Assembly (NCBI GenBank): GCA_025267735.1
Contig: CM046293.1
Coordinates: 13,974,560-14,038,559 of the forward strand
Source: Mactra quadrangularis
Taxonomy: Eukaryota; Mollusca; Bivalvia; Venerida; Mactridae
Direction of reading: 5' to 3'
Length of the DNA stretch: 64,000 bases
In this document: one piece after another, positions 24,911 to 37,900 of the stretch
Layout: the number at the start of each line of letters is the position of its first letter
Position numbering within the stretch: the stretch's first letter is position 1
The notes under the pieces: generated by a model
The model's input: the letters and a program-made list of their open reading frames with translations, nothing else
What the model was told of the DNA's origin: nothing
The model's database searches: none
Program-made: the position numbers and the translations under genes

Positions 24911-25353
24911 GGGCACGTTCCGCATGGCAAGCGCTTTGTATCGATACCTAACGATTTCCTACGGAACGGTCTGCTACGATCGAGCAAATTGAATCGCTAG
25001 CTAGCGATATGTAGCAAAGTTTTTTCTTGCTAACTGCAGTATCATTCGGAACACTTCTGCTTATTTCAAAATGACTGCCTCCCTCCCGTGGGAACGTGTT
25101 TCTTTTTAAAGAATACTGATATATATTTTATTTAATGCATATATTTCGATATTTCGCCAAAGCGGTTAAATAGAATAATCATGGTGATAATTGATCTGAA
25201 TATTTTCCATTTGTTACAATTCTGAACTTTTTATAAGAGAAAGTCGCCATCTTTGATTTGCTAGCTTGATGCAAACCGTTCCGTAGACCTCTTATGCTAC
25301 AAAAAATCGCGTTCAAAAAGCGCTAGCTAGCGATAGCCTTGGGGAACGTGCCC
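24911..25353. mobile_element. MITE with GGGCACGTTCC ends
   Basis: A perfect 11-bp inverted terminus, GGGCACGTTCC and GGAACGTGCCC, bounds 443 bp. Subterminal blocks are also inverted: GCGCTTTGTATCG, ACGGAACGGTCT and GCTAGCTAGCGAT on the left face CCGTTCCGTAGAC and GCGCTAGCTAGCGAT on the right. Flanks AACACTAC and TAAACTAC could be a worn 8-bp duplication (6/8), suggesting hAT type. Confidence 0.75.
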
Positions 25354-25843
25354 TAAACTACTCTGTATTTCCCACTTATATTTTCACACGTGCGCGGTGG
25401 AAAATCAGTAGGACGTTATAGCTTAGCTCGAATTTCAATTCGAATAATTTCCCTACCACTCGTATTTCAACTATAAAGTCCATTATGAAAATTGCTTGAA
25501 ATGTTCCGTATCAAAATACACATACAATGTATATACTTAAATTGCATGGGTTGATACATGATGGAGTGAGCCGAGAGGGTATTAATTATTGAACGAATAT
25601 ATGCAAGAAATCAAAGCACTTAAAGCACTGAATTTGTTCCGGTTACTAAGATTTGAATATTTCTTTTTCTATTTAGAAATTAACTTTGAGTTGAACTTTG
25701 ACTTCTACCTAGTATCGAGAATCTTAATAGCCTCTGGATACGAGAATGAAGGTTAAATTGCATGTGTACGTTATAGCGTGCGTTCTAGAATGTTGAAATT
25801 AGCACTTTAATCATTCCGTGTTTATTTCTCCTCTTGCTTACAT

Positions 25844-26022
25844 TGTAAATAGAAATGACAGCTCTGTAACAAAGAAATAAAAACATTTAACGAATTAACT
25901 TTGGAATGGCCGCTGTCCGCAGGTGCACGCTATTCGGAAGTGGTCGTCAGCACAAGTTGGACTGTAAATAGAAATGACAACTCTGTAATAAAGAAATAAA
26001 AACATTTAATGAATTAACTTTG
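25844..26022 (+). repeat. 119-bp-spaced direct duplication
   Basis: About 60 bp beginning TGTAAATAGAAATGACAGCT and containing AAAGAAATAAAAACATTTAA occurs at about 25844 and again at about 25963 with few changes, separated by unique GC-richer sequence. Each copy contains AATAAA. Confidence 0.75.
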
Positions 26023-28747
26023 CACATATTTAAAAAAGATAAATATATCATTATCATTTTGGTGTGATAAATCCGGCTCGTGTGGCGCTATCAGGAAATT
26101 TTAAGTGTTCCCGTCGGTACAGCTCACATCTCGGAATGTGGAATAGGTAAGTGCATGAAGATCCTCATAAGAAAGGCTGGTAAGACAACTTCTTCTTTAA
26201 TGTCAAAAAAGAGCCTAAGCGATGACTGCTGGCTGAGAATTCCATGTCGGAATGGCTCAGGGAAAGAAGTTGTATAAATTATGCATGAAGTGTAATTTTG
26301 AATCAGACGGAGCAACAATATGCTGTGAACGTAAAAATACAACATTTCACATGTTAACATTCTTATTTGATGATTCATTTTCCTTCGGATATCTTTTCAT
26401 TGGCTTCTGAAGGTTATTCAGATTACCATAGACAACCTTTTGATGTAAAAAAAGGTAAGAAAAAACCTATTCAAATACTATTTGGGCAAGAAGGAATGAA
26501 ATCCTTAAATGTCATGACCATAAACTAAATTTAGGCAATGTGTAAAATATTGAGCTATTTTTTCAGACATTTTGTAAATTGCCTCAATTTACTAATTGCC
26601 TGTAACATATTTATAGTGCATATAGTGCTTTTAAAAATATTGAAAATAACTAGAACAATATTGAATAATGGACCAGTGTTATATTATTTAGCAATAAGTT
26701 TTTGAAAGTGGTGATAACGTGGAATCTAGTGTACAGTAAATTGACATATAAGTGCATTCTCGAGGAATAGTTAAATATACTTAATTTATTTATGACTTGA
26801 AGATTTCGAAAATCGATTTATATCATGTATACACACACACACACATAGAATTATATACTATATAGGAGCTTAACAAGCCTAGTATTTCTGTGACAAATCA
26901 CCTACAGATTCTTGATTATGTGAATTATAATTATGGAAATAAGAAATAATAAAGAGCTCAAAAGAGTCAAAATTTCATGGTGCTGTGGAGTGATTAAATG
27001 GTGATTATTACCAGGGATTCTAAATATAAAATCCCTGTTACTATACTCACCATCTTAACGGACCATAATTGGATATGATTATGAATTGAAATTTTAGAAA
27101 CATAGAACTATGAGCACAATGCACTGGACAAGTTTCAAGGAAAATGTGAATGGGAAATATTCAGAAGCTGTCTCATTTAAGGCCCATATAACCAATACGA
27201 TATACTTTTAGATCCTCAGCATATAGTTTAAAACTTAATTTAAAAATGTTTTTACTTTGATTTTAAGTTCGGATATTGTAAGAAATTTGATTGTGTAATA
27301 TTATATTGGAATAGTCGATGTTATCATACCATTAAAACACAGAGAGGAGTGATAAAGGGGATGTACACCTGTCCGGTCCATTCATAGGTCTACGGTCCAA
27401 TATTCATTCACCGATGTTTCATTGTCTTGTTGGTAATTATATGTAGTTGAGGCAATTATTTAATGGCTGCGTGCGCAGCTCGGGGTGTTGAGAAAGTGAG
27501 TAGTATTTTTTCTCATACACCCTTAATCAGGTCTACTTTGGAATGCAAGAGCATTTAAATAGATAGCTTGGACCTTTCTTAATTGATTGACTGTCAATGA
27601 TTGCTTGAAAAATGTTTCTAGAAGTTTTTAGCAATTTTCAAAGTGGTGTAGTATTCGGATAAATGGTTTCGGATACTTGTTGATCATTTCCATTTTATTA
27701 GTGTGTTTACATTGAGATGAATGTATTTTATGAGTGTCATTTCATTATAGTCTACTAACATGTTTCATCAGAATTAATTGAGTGATTAATGAAGAGATTT
27801 GTGTGAATAAATATTGAAAAAATTTGATCGGCCTTGAGGCTGGACTGGAGTAAATTTTAGACCAGCTGGAATTCTTTTCTATGTTGAAAATGGGCTCCTA
27901 TCTCATTTATGTATTGGTTTTGTTGCAGAGCTGTATATATTGCTTATGTATACAAGAATGTCATGATATATGATGGGAAAGCATATTCATGAGTATAGAG
28001 TTTTTACTACTGGACAGTGCCAGTGGACAGAATGAAAAAGGGAAACTTAGTGTCTCAAGGAGTTTCTACTTTCGGGTTTTTTTCTTATCCCCTGTTATTG
28101 ACTGACCAAACAAAGCACATACTTGTGTGATCTGTTTTGATTGTTGACAACAAAACAAGTAATATTCTTTGCTGTATTGAACATTTGTCCAATGACACCT
28201 GTATTGGTACCATTTGTATCATGTCATTTGTTCCGGTATCATAACAGATTGTCATTAATGGTATCCAACCCTACCTATTACAATGTCACCTATGACCAAG
28301 CATAGTTTTCATTTTCAGCCTTAAGCTAATTAAAACTCATTTTTGTACTGTTGGTTATCAGGATATAACATGTCAGGAAATGTTAATTTATATATTTGAG
28401 TATATGTCACTGTACATGCATATATGTTATCTATGTTATGTTTTCATACATTTTGTCATATCTGTGGGTTATTTGCATAGTGAAGTAGTTAAGATCTTAC
28501 ATTGTGCTACACTAATTGCGTAATTTTGGAATGAATAGTACTTTTTCTGCAACTTTTATACTCAAACCACAGATGCTATCAAGCTACTATTACAAAATGC
28601 AGACATTGAAGTGTTAAATTAATGAATATTTTTTACGAACCAAACTTTAAACGTGCCTCATATTTTAAAGTAATGATCTGCTTTCTAGCCATACTTGGAT
28701 TCATGGCAATTATTCAAACTTCATACAACTTTTGTCTCAAATTTCAG
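26023..28747 (+). other. 5' flank/leader region of the PARG/anchor gene
   Basis: No protein-coding exon was recognised apart from the candidate leader exon near 27.46 kb. The TTTCAG acceptor directly before 28748 shows that the first coding exon is spliced to an upstream exon in this or a more distant region. Confidence 0.45.
27463..27495 (+). promoter_or_regulatory. Candidate 5' leader exon with uORF
   Basis: AATGGCTGCG, a YY1/start-region-like word, begins a short GC-rich block that ends at GAGAAA|GTGAGT, a good donor. Spliced to 28748, its ATG would open an 18-codon upstream reading frame ending at a TGA inside the next exon. This is an inference from splice signals only. Confidence 0.25.
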
Positions 28748-28901
28748 GTTACTACAAAAATGAGTGTTTGATTGCTGTAACAACGTGGTTGTGTCTTTGG
28801 TTTGGCATGTAACAATGCCAAAAGTTGTCTTTCCTTGTGATTTAGACAACTGGTGGAGAGTAAAAGGTGACTTGTCTGCCTTAAAGGATGACTGTCTCAA
28901 G
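28748..28901 (+). CDS. PARG/anchor gene, exon with start codon
   Basis: Acceptor TTTCAG before 28748 and donor AAG|GTAAAA after 28901. The 5' leader part contains two upstream ATGs (near 28759 and 28807), each closed within a few codons. The ATG at 28815 (AACAATGCC) opens MPKVVFPCDLDNWWRVKGDL and ends in phase 0. Coding is 28815-28901. Confidence 0.75.
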
Positions 28902-31900
28902 GTAAAATTAAACCTTTATAGTGTATAGCTTATCATAGTTTGTGCACTTCAGTTACTAAATTTTGAAGCAATTTCTTTCAACTTAAATGAATCAAATCTT
29001 GTAAAAGACCAAAAGTCCACTTCCTGGTCCAAAGTACTTAGTTATAACATTAACAGTTGTACAAGTGCCTGTAATGTCATAACATCAGGTACAGGCAACA
29101 CGTTTTTCACCACAATCTGTCTTATTTGGCTTCCAGAATAAGTTTACAACTCTCAGATTTTATTCAAAGTAGAATTTGATGTTTTTGCTTTGGCAATTAA
29201 ACATTTGACTCAGGCAAGTGAAATTTATTGTCGGTGGTCCTACTGGACAAAATACTTAAAAAATTATTCTCTTGCCCTGCCTTATTTTAAAATAATTATA
29301 TCTACCTGCTGGGAATGCAAAATGTGTCTTAAGTTGTGAGAATTTGTGGGCAGACCCCTTTGATACTTTGAATGTATGTTCTATGTATATGATCATTGCA
29401 TAAAATGTATGATGTCAAAAAAATATGTTAAAACTAAAATGAAAGTTGTACTTTTTTCTAGGGAGATTTTACCTTGAAGGAGTTGGCTATAAGTCATCAT
29501 AAGATATGGGAGAAGAATCTAGGTATTCTAGAACCTTGTGTATTAAAATGGGAAGAAACAGTATTTAGTGGTCTAGTCAAATATTTTAATCGCCATGCCA
29601 ACCAGGAAGAGAAGTCAGTGTTTTTATTGGTTACATTTCCATCAATTATAGATCTAGCATTAGATATAGAAGCACATTTGCCAACTGATGGCATAGAGAT
29701 TGTAGAACAACAGAAAGGTATTTATAGTGCCTAAATTTTGACCCTGATCTGACCTTTCACATTTGCATCTAATAATTATCTACACATATTCCGACGAAAA
29801 TCAGTACCAGGCCTATTCTACTATTCGGCAAGTAACATATTCAAAATGAACAATCGATTTACAGAGATTGCAAATAGATGTATGTTTATGTGTAGCTAGC
29901 CTAATCAAATAATTCTTGCGGCCAAGGTGTAATAGACACTCATTGTATGCTTTAATATATTTAAAAAATTAATCCCTTTCTAATAATTACATTCAAGCTT
30001 TGACGATATACTTCGATATTGGTATCAAGCATTAATACTACATTCATATTCAATATAATATATTCCCACCTTGAAAAACAAACACTTGTTACAAATATTC
30101 AACAGTTCTCAACATCAAAAAATAGATTTTTTCCATGTTTTTCCTGCAAACTTGAAATCAAAATTGTAGAGCTTGTTTAAAGTTTGCATGTGTGTTTAAC
30201 ATCATGCGTCATTTAAGTTCTAGCTATGTCCCCCAATTAAATTTCTAAATTTAGGTTATGGATAGATTAAGACGGTACAGTTCTTTACAGTTTACAAATT
30301 AAATGTTTGTTTTACATGTGTCAATGAATTTATGACTCCCAATTAACTGTTCACACTACTTGTTAGATCTAAACTTTAAAGTGTTGGTTATAACACTGTT
30401 TATATCTGTTTCAGGTGGTATCAGAGAGCTGAGTCGTGAGTTATGTTGTTGTATCGTAGCGTGTGGATTCTTGTGTTTATTTCCTGATGACAATCGTGGA
30501 TGGAAAACTAAATTAAATCAAATCAACTTTACTAAATTCTTCAACTTTTTACATATGTATGTACCTTTTTTAGAAGTTTATTTTTATTTTTCGTGAATAT
30601 TTAAAAGAAATGAAACATCATGTTTACAAGTATTGTTACACTAGAAAAGTTGAACATCTTGTGTTTTTTACCTCAACTATTTATATAATAATGGGGCTGT
30701 CCTACTCAGTTGTGCCTTTGCGTAACACTTCCTGGTTAAGTTTTAAGGTGCAACATTTTTTTTTAAACCACTGAAGAGATTCACTTGAAACCTCACACAT
30801 GTGTACAGGGTAGGGGTGTAACAATACGGTAAAAACCGTATTGCAATATATTGCAATACACGAAACCCGTATTGCAATATATTGCAATATATTGCGATAC
30901 ATATTATTCTTTGCGCATACATACATAGCATGAATTAATGCACGTGCATCGTCTTAATTTGATCAAAATTGTACATAGATATTTGTATTTTCAAATACAT
31001 ACACGTATCTATATTATTAAATTTGCGAGTTTCCTGTTTTGTGGAAGAAACTGCGCAGCTTTGAATAAATCTTTTGTTTGTCACTGGAGCACCTATATAC
31101 CGGCATATTAAGTTGACAATTCTTTTTTGACAAAGCCTCTTGATATTTGCAAAAACTGCCAAAAATCAACAAAAATATTGGGTTTTTTGTGTCTAAAAAT
31201 AGTTCTAGATAAAACTAAAAATAGACCAAACTCCCCGCAGCGGTTATTTCCCTTTATTGTCATTACCTAAAGCCCGTGCTTGCACGGGCTCCCATCTAGT
31301 TATGCAAATGTTTGAATAAGTTAGAAAAAAAGGTTTGGAATGGACTTTCAAAGATTAGTATTCTCTAATTTAGCAAAAATATTACAAGTTTCCGAACACT
31401 TTTAAAAATTTATTCAAACCATTAAATTTCAGACTCTGATATAAACCATCAGTATGGAACATAACTAAAAACCAGTTTAGAGAAAAACGAACCGGTTAAA
31501 AACCGCCAGAAGTCGTATTGCAATATAAACCGGTATATCGGTTAACCGTTACACCCCTAATACAGGGTAACTGTTGGAGGTCAAATACCAAGTTGCATAA
31601 CTCTAGCAGGAATTTTGAATAATTTTTGTATTTTCTTTTTAACGCTAATTTGAATATATTGGGCTATCTCTGGAGCATTTTCATACATTATAACCCATAA
31701 ACCTTGTATCTACTGTTATCTGATAGTGGTTCAGTTTGTGTGTGATTGACTGCAATAGTGGATCATATTAGGAAAACAAAACAAATGATTCTTGAGGACC
31801 AAAAGGATCAAGGCCATTTTGCATAATTATACCCCCGCTTCGAAGAAGAGGGGGGTATACTGTTTTACCCTTGTACGTGCGTCCGTCCGTTACAAAATTT

Positions 31901-34900
31901 CAGTCGCACTTTTCTCAGCAACTATAACATGCAGCAGCCTAATACTTTGCATATTGCTTCATCCCATAGTCCCATGTGGTGTAAAGCGATTTCATGCTCC
32001 TTGCTCATCTACTTCCTGTTTGTGGCATATTTTTAGATTTTGGCGGGGGTATCACTAGTGAGCATTAGCTCACAGATTTACTTGTTTTTATTAAAATACA
32101 TGTACCAACAGAACAGCTTGTATTATTAGATTAGTTACCAGAAAAGTCTGTCTTTGATAGAGACAATAATTGTATTACGGTAAAATGTGTTCATAAAGTT
32201 TGTTTAGGACAGTCACAGGGAAACTCAACAGTTTATTACTGGACAGTAGATCCTGTGAAGATCAAAATTTTTACAGGACCAAATCAAGTCTTACAGGACT
32301 GAAGACATTTGACTTATTTTGATGAATTGATAACTGTGTGGATGAGATCAAATTTTTGCAGGACAGTCCCAGTCCCTCCTACAGATCTAGATGCCCCTTC
32401 TAATTTTTACTAGATTTGTCCGTTGGTCCTCCATGTTTGGCTGTGACTGGTTTCGGAGGAACTCTTTCATGCCGACGGCCTGTGTTGTGGTACATGTTAT
32501 AGTACAAACTATCATATAATGTTTTGTTTTGTTTACAGGCCGTCACAGATAGCCAAGTTAAAATGTATACTTCACTTCATTGATAGAGTTACTGCAGACA
32601 AAAAGATGAATGGAACAGTGACATTCTCTAGACAGGTAATTTACTGATGAAGGTCCAGGGGTTCTTTTATTTGGGTTTAACATGTGAAATCAACTGCAGA
32701 AACATCTAAACATTAAATGACACTCAAATGAAGTAAAATACTCTTTGAAATGGATAGTCCTGAAAGAAAGATTATTTCCTATGTTAGTACTTCTACTTTC
32801 GAAGTTTACAATACCTCCCCCAACTATTTTTGGGGGTATATAGGAGTCAGCTTGTCGGTTGGTCAGTAGTTTTACTTGTCTGCTCAATTTCTCAGTATCT
32901 ATCAAACTAAACACGTAGACCAGGTATGAAGCAGGCATGTGCATATCTCATTTTAGTTACAGTCCATTGATTGTCCATTGATGGCCCTTTGCAGAAAAAT
33001 CTTGCCCACTCATTTTCTCAGCATCTATTGTACAGATTTGATTTTAAACTTCTTGACAAAGACCTGTTATGGGGTATATTATCACATTCAGTGATAGGAC
33101 TGGTCTAGTTTATTAATTAGGTAAAATAGTGTAAAATTCTGCTATAAAGACCACCTAAGTTATTGCAAATCATTTTTGTCTTTTTTAAACTTAAATGCTC
33201 TTTTTGAGAGGAAAAAAGACTATATTAAGACCATTCTACATTCAATTTTTATTGTCCAAATTGTTAAAATTTACTGTTGAATCTTGTATACATGTATTTA
33301 TTTTTATATTGTTTGGTTACCAAGGTGATAAAGCTGGAAGAATTACCAACAATAGATACATGGTTAAATTGTAATTGGGATTTATGTGATATCTCTATAC
33401 ACCATGATGGTCTGATAGAAGAGGCTGTACCAGATGCTGTAGAGGTAGGTATATATTGTTTATGTGATATCTCTATACAACATGATGGTCTGATAGAAGA
33501 GGCTGTACCAGATGCTGTAGAGGTAGGTATATATTGTTTATGTGATATCTCCATACACCATGATGGTCTGATAGAAGAGGCTGTACCGGATGCTGTAGAG
33601 GTAGGTATATAGTGTTTATGTGATATCTCCATACAACATGATGGTCTTATAGAACAGGCTGTACCAGATGCTGTAGAGGTAGGTATATATTGTTTATGTG
33701 ATATCTCCATACACCATGATGGTCTGATAGAAGAGGCTGTACCAGATGCTGTAGAGGTAGGTATATATTGTTTATGTGATATCTCCATACACCATGATAG
33801 TCTGATAGAAGAGGCTGTACCGGATGCTGTAGAGGTAGGTATATAGTGTTTATGTGATATCTCTATACAGCATGATGGTCTGATAGAAGAGGCTGTACCA
33901 GATGCTGTAGAGGTAGGTATATATTGTTTATGTGATATCTCCATACAACATGATGGTCTGATAGAACAGGCTGTACCAGATGCTGTAGAGGTAGGTATAC
34001 ATTGTTTTTGATAGTTTTCATTGGTTTATTGAGGATATGTATGCTTCATATATATCTACATTATGTGCAGACCTTGGGGTGTGATGCTCTTTGAAAGAGT
34101 GAAATTTGAACCCAAATTTTGTCAAATTCCAGGTATAATTTATTTTGATTTATTTGTCAAATCGTTGCTAACTTTTGGTTGCCATAGATGGGATTTCTCT
34201 AAATTGTTAATTGAACACACAAGTCAAAATAAACTTATATCAATATTACGATATCTTCCTTTCTTACAAGTGTTGCTACATTTTGTTGAAGGTTTTCCAT
34301 ACTTCAACATAATGTAACATCAATTTCTCTAAAGCTGCTTTTCAAATTTAGTATTCCATTTTAAGAGTGTTATATTTTATTGTAATAAAATGAGGCCAAA
34401 TCATTCTCTCTTGTTTGTAGCTGCCTGGCTAGCTCAGTTGGTAGTGGCTCACACAAGTCTACTGATTGAGAGGTCGTGGGTTCGATTCAAGGGTGGGCAT
34501 ACTTTCGTGGAGCTTGGTCATGAAATTATTTCTACGGCCATTCTCCCTCCTACCATTGATTTTTAATTATGTAGGGCAGTTGTCAGTCACTGAGGAAAGT
34601 ATGCGCTTAGTAGTTGGTTAACCACTAAATCCAGAGATTTAGCCTTTCTAGGAACAGTGAGTAGGTTGACCGACCGCCGTTATATGACCTATACAATGTG
34701 TTGCGATGCATAAAACCCAACAAACAAACACTCTCTTCTGTTTCATCTACTCTAAAAGCCCCATTGGATGTAACCATTCAGATTGAGAGTATTTTGATTC
34801 TCATTTTCAGGTTGACTTTGCTAATCGTTATATTGGTGGTGGTGTATTAAGTAAAGGTCGTGTACAAGAAGAGATACGTTTCAGTGTCTGTCCAGAATTA

Positions 34901-37900
34901 CTTGTATCATTATTATTGATGGAAAAGATGGAAGATAATGAAGCTATTGTAATACATGGATACGAACAATTCTCTGCAGTACAAGGATATGCCTCTGATT
35001 TAAGATACGTCGGTGATTATAAAGATAGCAGTGAGGTTTGTATTACTGTTGTGCTCTTACATATTGTACACTGGGGTCCAAAAGTTTCTTTACGCATGTG
35101 ATGTTTCATATATTCTCTGAAAACTTGAACTTTTGTAGAGAATTTAATAATAATGCAATAAATGTCATTTTTCATTAAAACTACATCTTGACGAAAAAGG
35201 GAGAAACTATGAGGGATCGTAATTGAGGGTTTATGATAAAATGTATATTAGTTATGAAACAACAACTCATGAATTATACCAATTTAAAATATGTAAAGAA
35301 ACTTTTGTACCCCAGTGTATATATTTGCTGCTTGGGCATATGGTCGTCCAGTGGTATTTTGAATAGTAAAAAGAAATTGTGTGTTATTTAAATTCTTGGA
35401 GGTAAAGTTAAGTTTCTTTTGCCTGAACTGTCAAAGGTGTTACAACCAATTTGTCATAGATCTAACTATATTGTATAGCAATAAGCTTTTTAATAGTATG
35501 CTGCCCTGATACATGGCTGAAACCCACACATTTTGTGTTCTTTAATATTAGATGGACATCTGTAATGGAACAGAGTTTAACCTTATCAAATCCATTGTTA
35601 TCATTATTGTGTCATAGTTAGTCCTGGAATCAATTTTGAATGTTTCATAGTGCTGCTCTATTCACTTGACAAAACAATAAACCATACAGGGTTGGTTGAT
35701 ACTGATATTTCATGATTCTGTTTTCACATCTAATTTTATATATATGATCACAGTTAGCTCTTGGAAATAATGTAAACGAAATTATTATAAAAATGACCAG
35801 TATATTTAAAAATGAAGAATATTTGTAAGATTCTTAATTTTTTTTGGAATCTGCGAGGAGGTCAGTCTAGTGTCATAGTGATTTACTTGTTTCTCAATTA
35901 AGTTAAATGTATCAAGATTTAGTGTGGTTAATGGTTTAAGATAATATTCTAATGTATTTGTGTTATTTTTATTAATAGGTTGATGAATTTGGTAATAAAA
36001 GAAACATGTTATGTGCAATAGATGCTGTATCTTATAGACATGATAACTATATAACAGCCAGTAGACAGTACACTGATACATGTGTACTGAGAGATTTAAA
36101 TAAAGCTTTTACAGGTAAATATAAGTCAAAGCTCATATAAAGCTTTTTGTACAAATAATGAGGCATAGTTTATATCACAGGATCATTTTCAAGTTTTGTG
36201 TCATGATCAACTGTGTTCTTTTAACTACAAGGACATAATTTTACAAAATTTCTTTCCCACTGCACAAAGAATGCAAAAATCCACAAAGATTTATTCACTG
36301 TGTTATTTATATGGCACAATCTGTCAGTTTTATACCCCTTCAGCTTTAGAGTGATGTTTATTAGTTGTTATAAGTTGATACACTATAGAGCTGTACAGTA
36401 ATGTTACACTGAAAAGACCTTCTAAAAGAGTTATACAGTTAAGTTCTGTTACAAAGATCACCTCGTTTATTGCAAAACCATGCAATTTTGATGATTTGTT
36501 AGTCCTAAATGTTTGATTTATGAAAAAGATCCCTGTATTAAAACTATTCTGCTATAAAGACCATAGATTTTGTAGAACTTGACTGTATTAAGTAGGTACA
36601 GACTAAGCATTTAGTATATATAGTAAGTAAAGTAAAAAGTCATTGCGTCTAATAATCTAAGTTTCATGCTAATGCACGTTCACCATCTTAACAACTATTG
36701 CCCCTGGTCATCGAGCTAGTTATTACCCCTGGTCATCGAGCTAGCTATTACCCCTGGTCATCGGGCTACAGGTATCTATCTATCAATCTCCCTATGAGTC
36801 TTTTTACTCTGCTTAGTGCAGCAGACAATTTGGCGCAACAAAATTATACCACCCTGGCAGGTATCCATTAACACCTTGGTGGAGTATATATACTATTTTG
36901 TATGAACTAAACATTTTGTATACATTACCACACAGTTGGACTTTCATCAAAATTTGTATATATTATTGTTACAGGTTTTTGTGTACCGTTTACTATGCCA
37001 TCCAATGAGTCTGTTAGAAAGATAAGTGAAGATAGTTTTGTTACAGCATCAACTAGCGGTGATATAACTGAGATATCTAATGTGGATGATGATGTTAACC
37101 AAGGTATGTTTGAAGTCTTTAAATCTGGGTCAACATTTATTTTCACTTTTAGGGAAAACATAGCATAGGGAATAATATATACTTCAAGGGGCCAAATTTC
37201 AGTCCCCAAAATGGCTGAAAAAACACAGAGGGCTTTTTTTTCCTTATGTAAGTTCTGAAAAAAAATCTGTGAATGACTAATATCAGGTTAATATCTGTTC
37301 ACGTTTTGAGTCACTATTTCTGAGGTTTATGTGATAGTTGGCATGAAATGATGTTTAGAATAATCATGACTTAAGAAAGGGAATTTTATCTAATACAAAA
37401 AGCTACTGTAATCATGAAATTTAAGAATCTTAAGAGTATTTTTACAATGTACTAGACTTGTCAAACAAATATTGAGTGTTGAAATGTATTCGTCTCTGAT
37501 CGTTGAATAAATTTAACAAAATCCTTAATGATTTTCATTTAAACATTGTTTGTGAAGATAACTTATTAGAAATGTTTTTTATGTATTTTCAGAGGCAAGA
37601 GTTCATGCACATGTAAGCAAGTATGTAGACAATCTAATAAAAGGGGCAATAACTCTAGCATTACCTGATGCAACTAAAGCCATCTCCGATGCTGAAGAGT
37701 TATCTGACTTGCCAAGATGTAATACTGACCATGGACTACAGAGACAATCCAGCATGGATCACCTTGAAGTCAATTTTAGAGACTGGTTTAATAACTATCG
37801 TAGGCGGAGCTCAAATCTTAGCGATTTAAGCTCCCGACGTAGTAGTTACGATTTTGCATCTCGGAGAAGTAGCGTGTGTAGTGCTAAAGGTTATAGTTCG

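Noticed and set aside
33264..33944. 226-codon repetitive open frame on the minus strand (units reading CMEISHKQYIPTSTASGTAS)
   Set aside because: It is the antisense reading of the 78-bp donor array; the period divisible by three keeps any frame open. No start context or homology.
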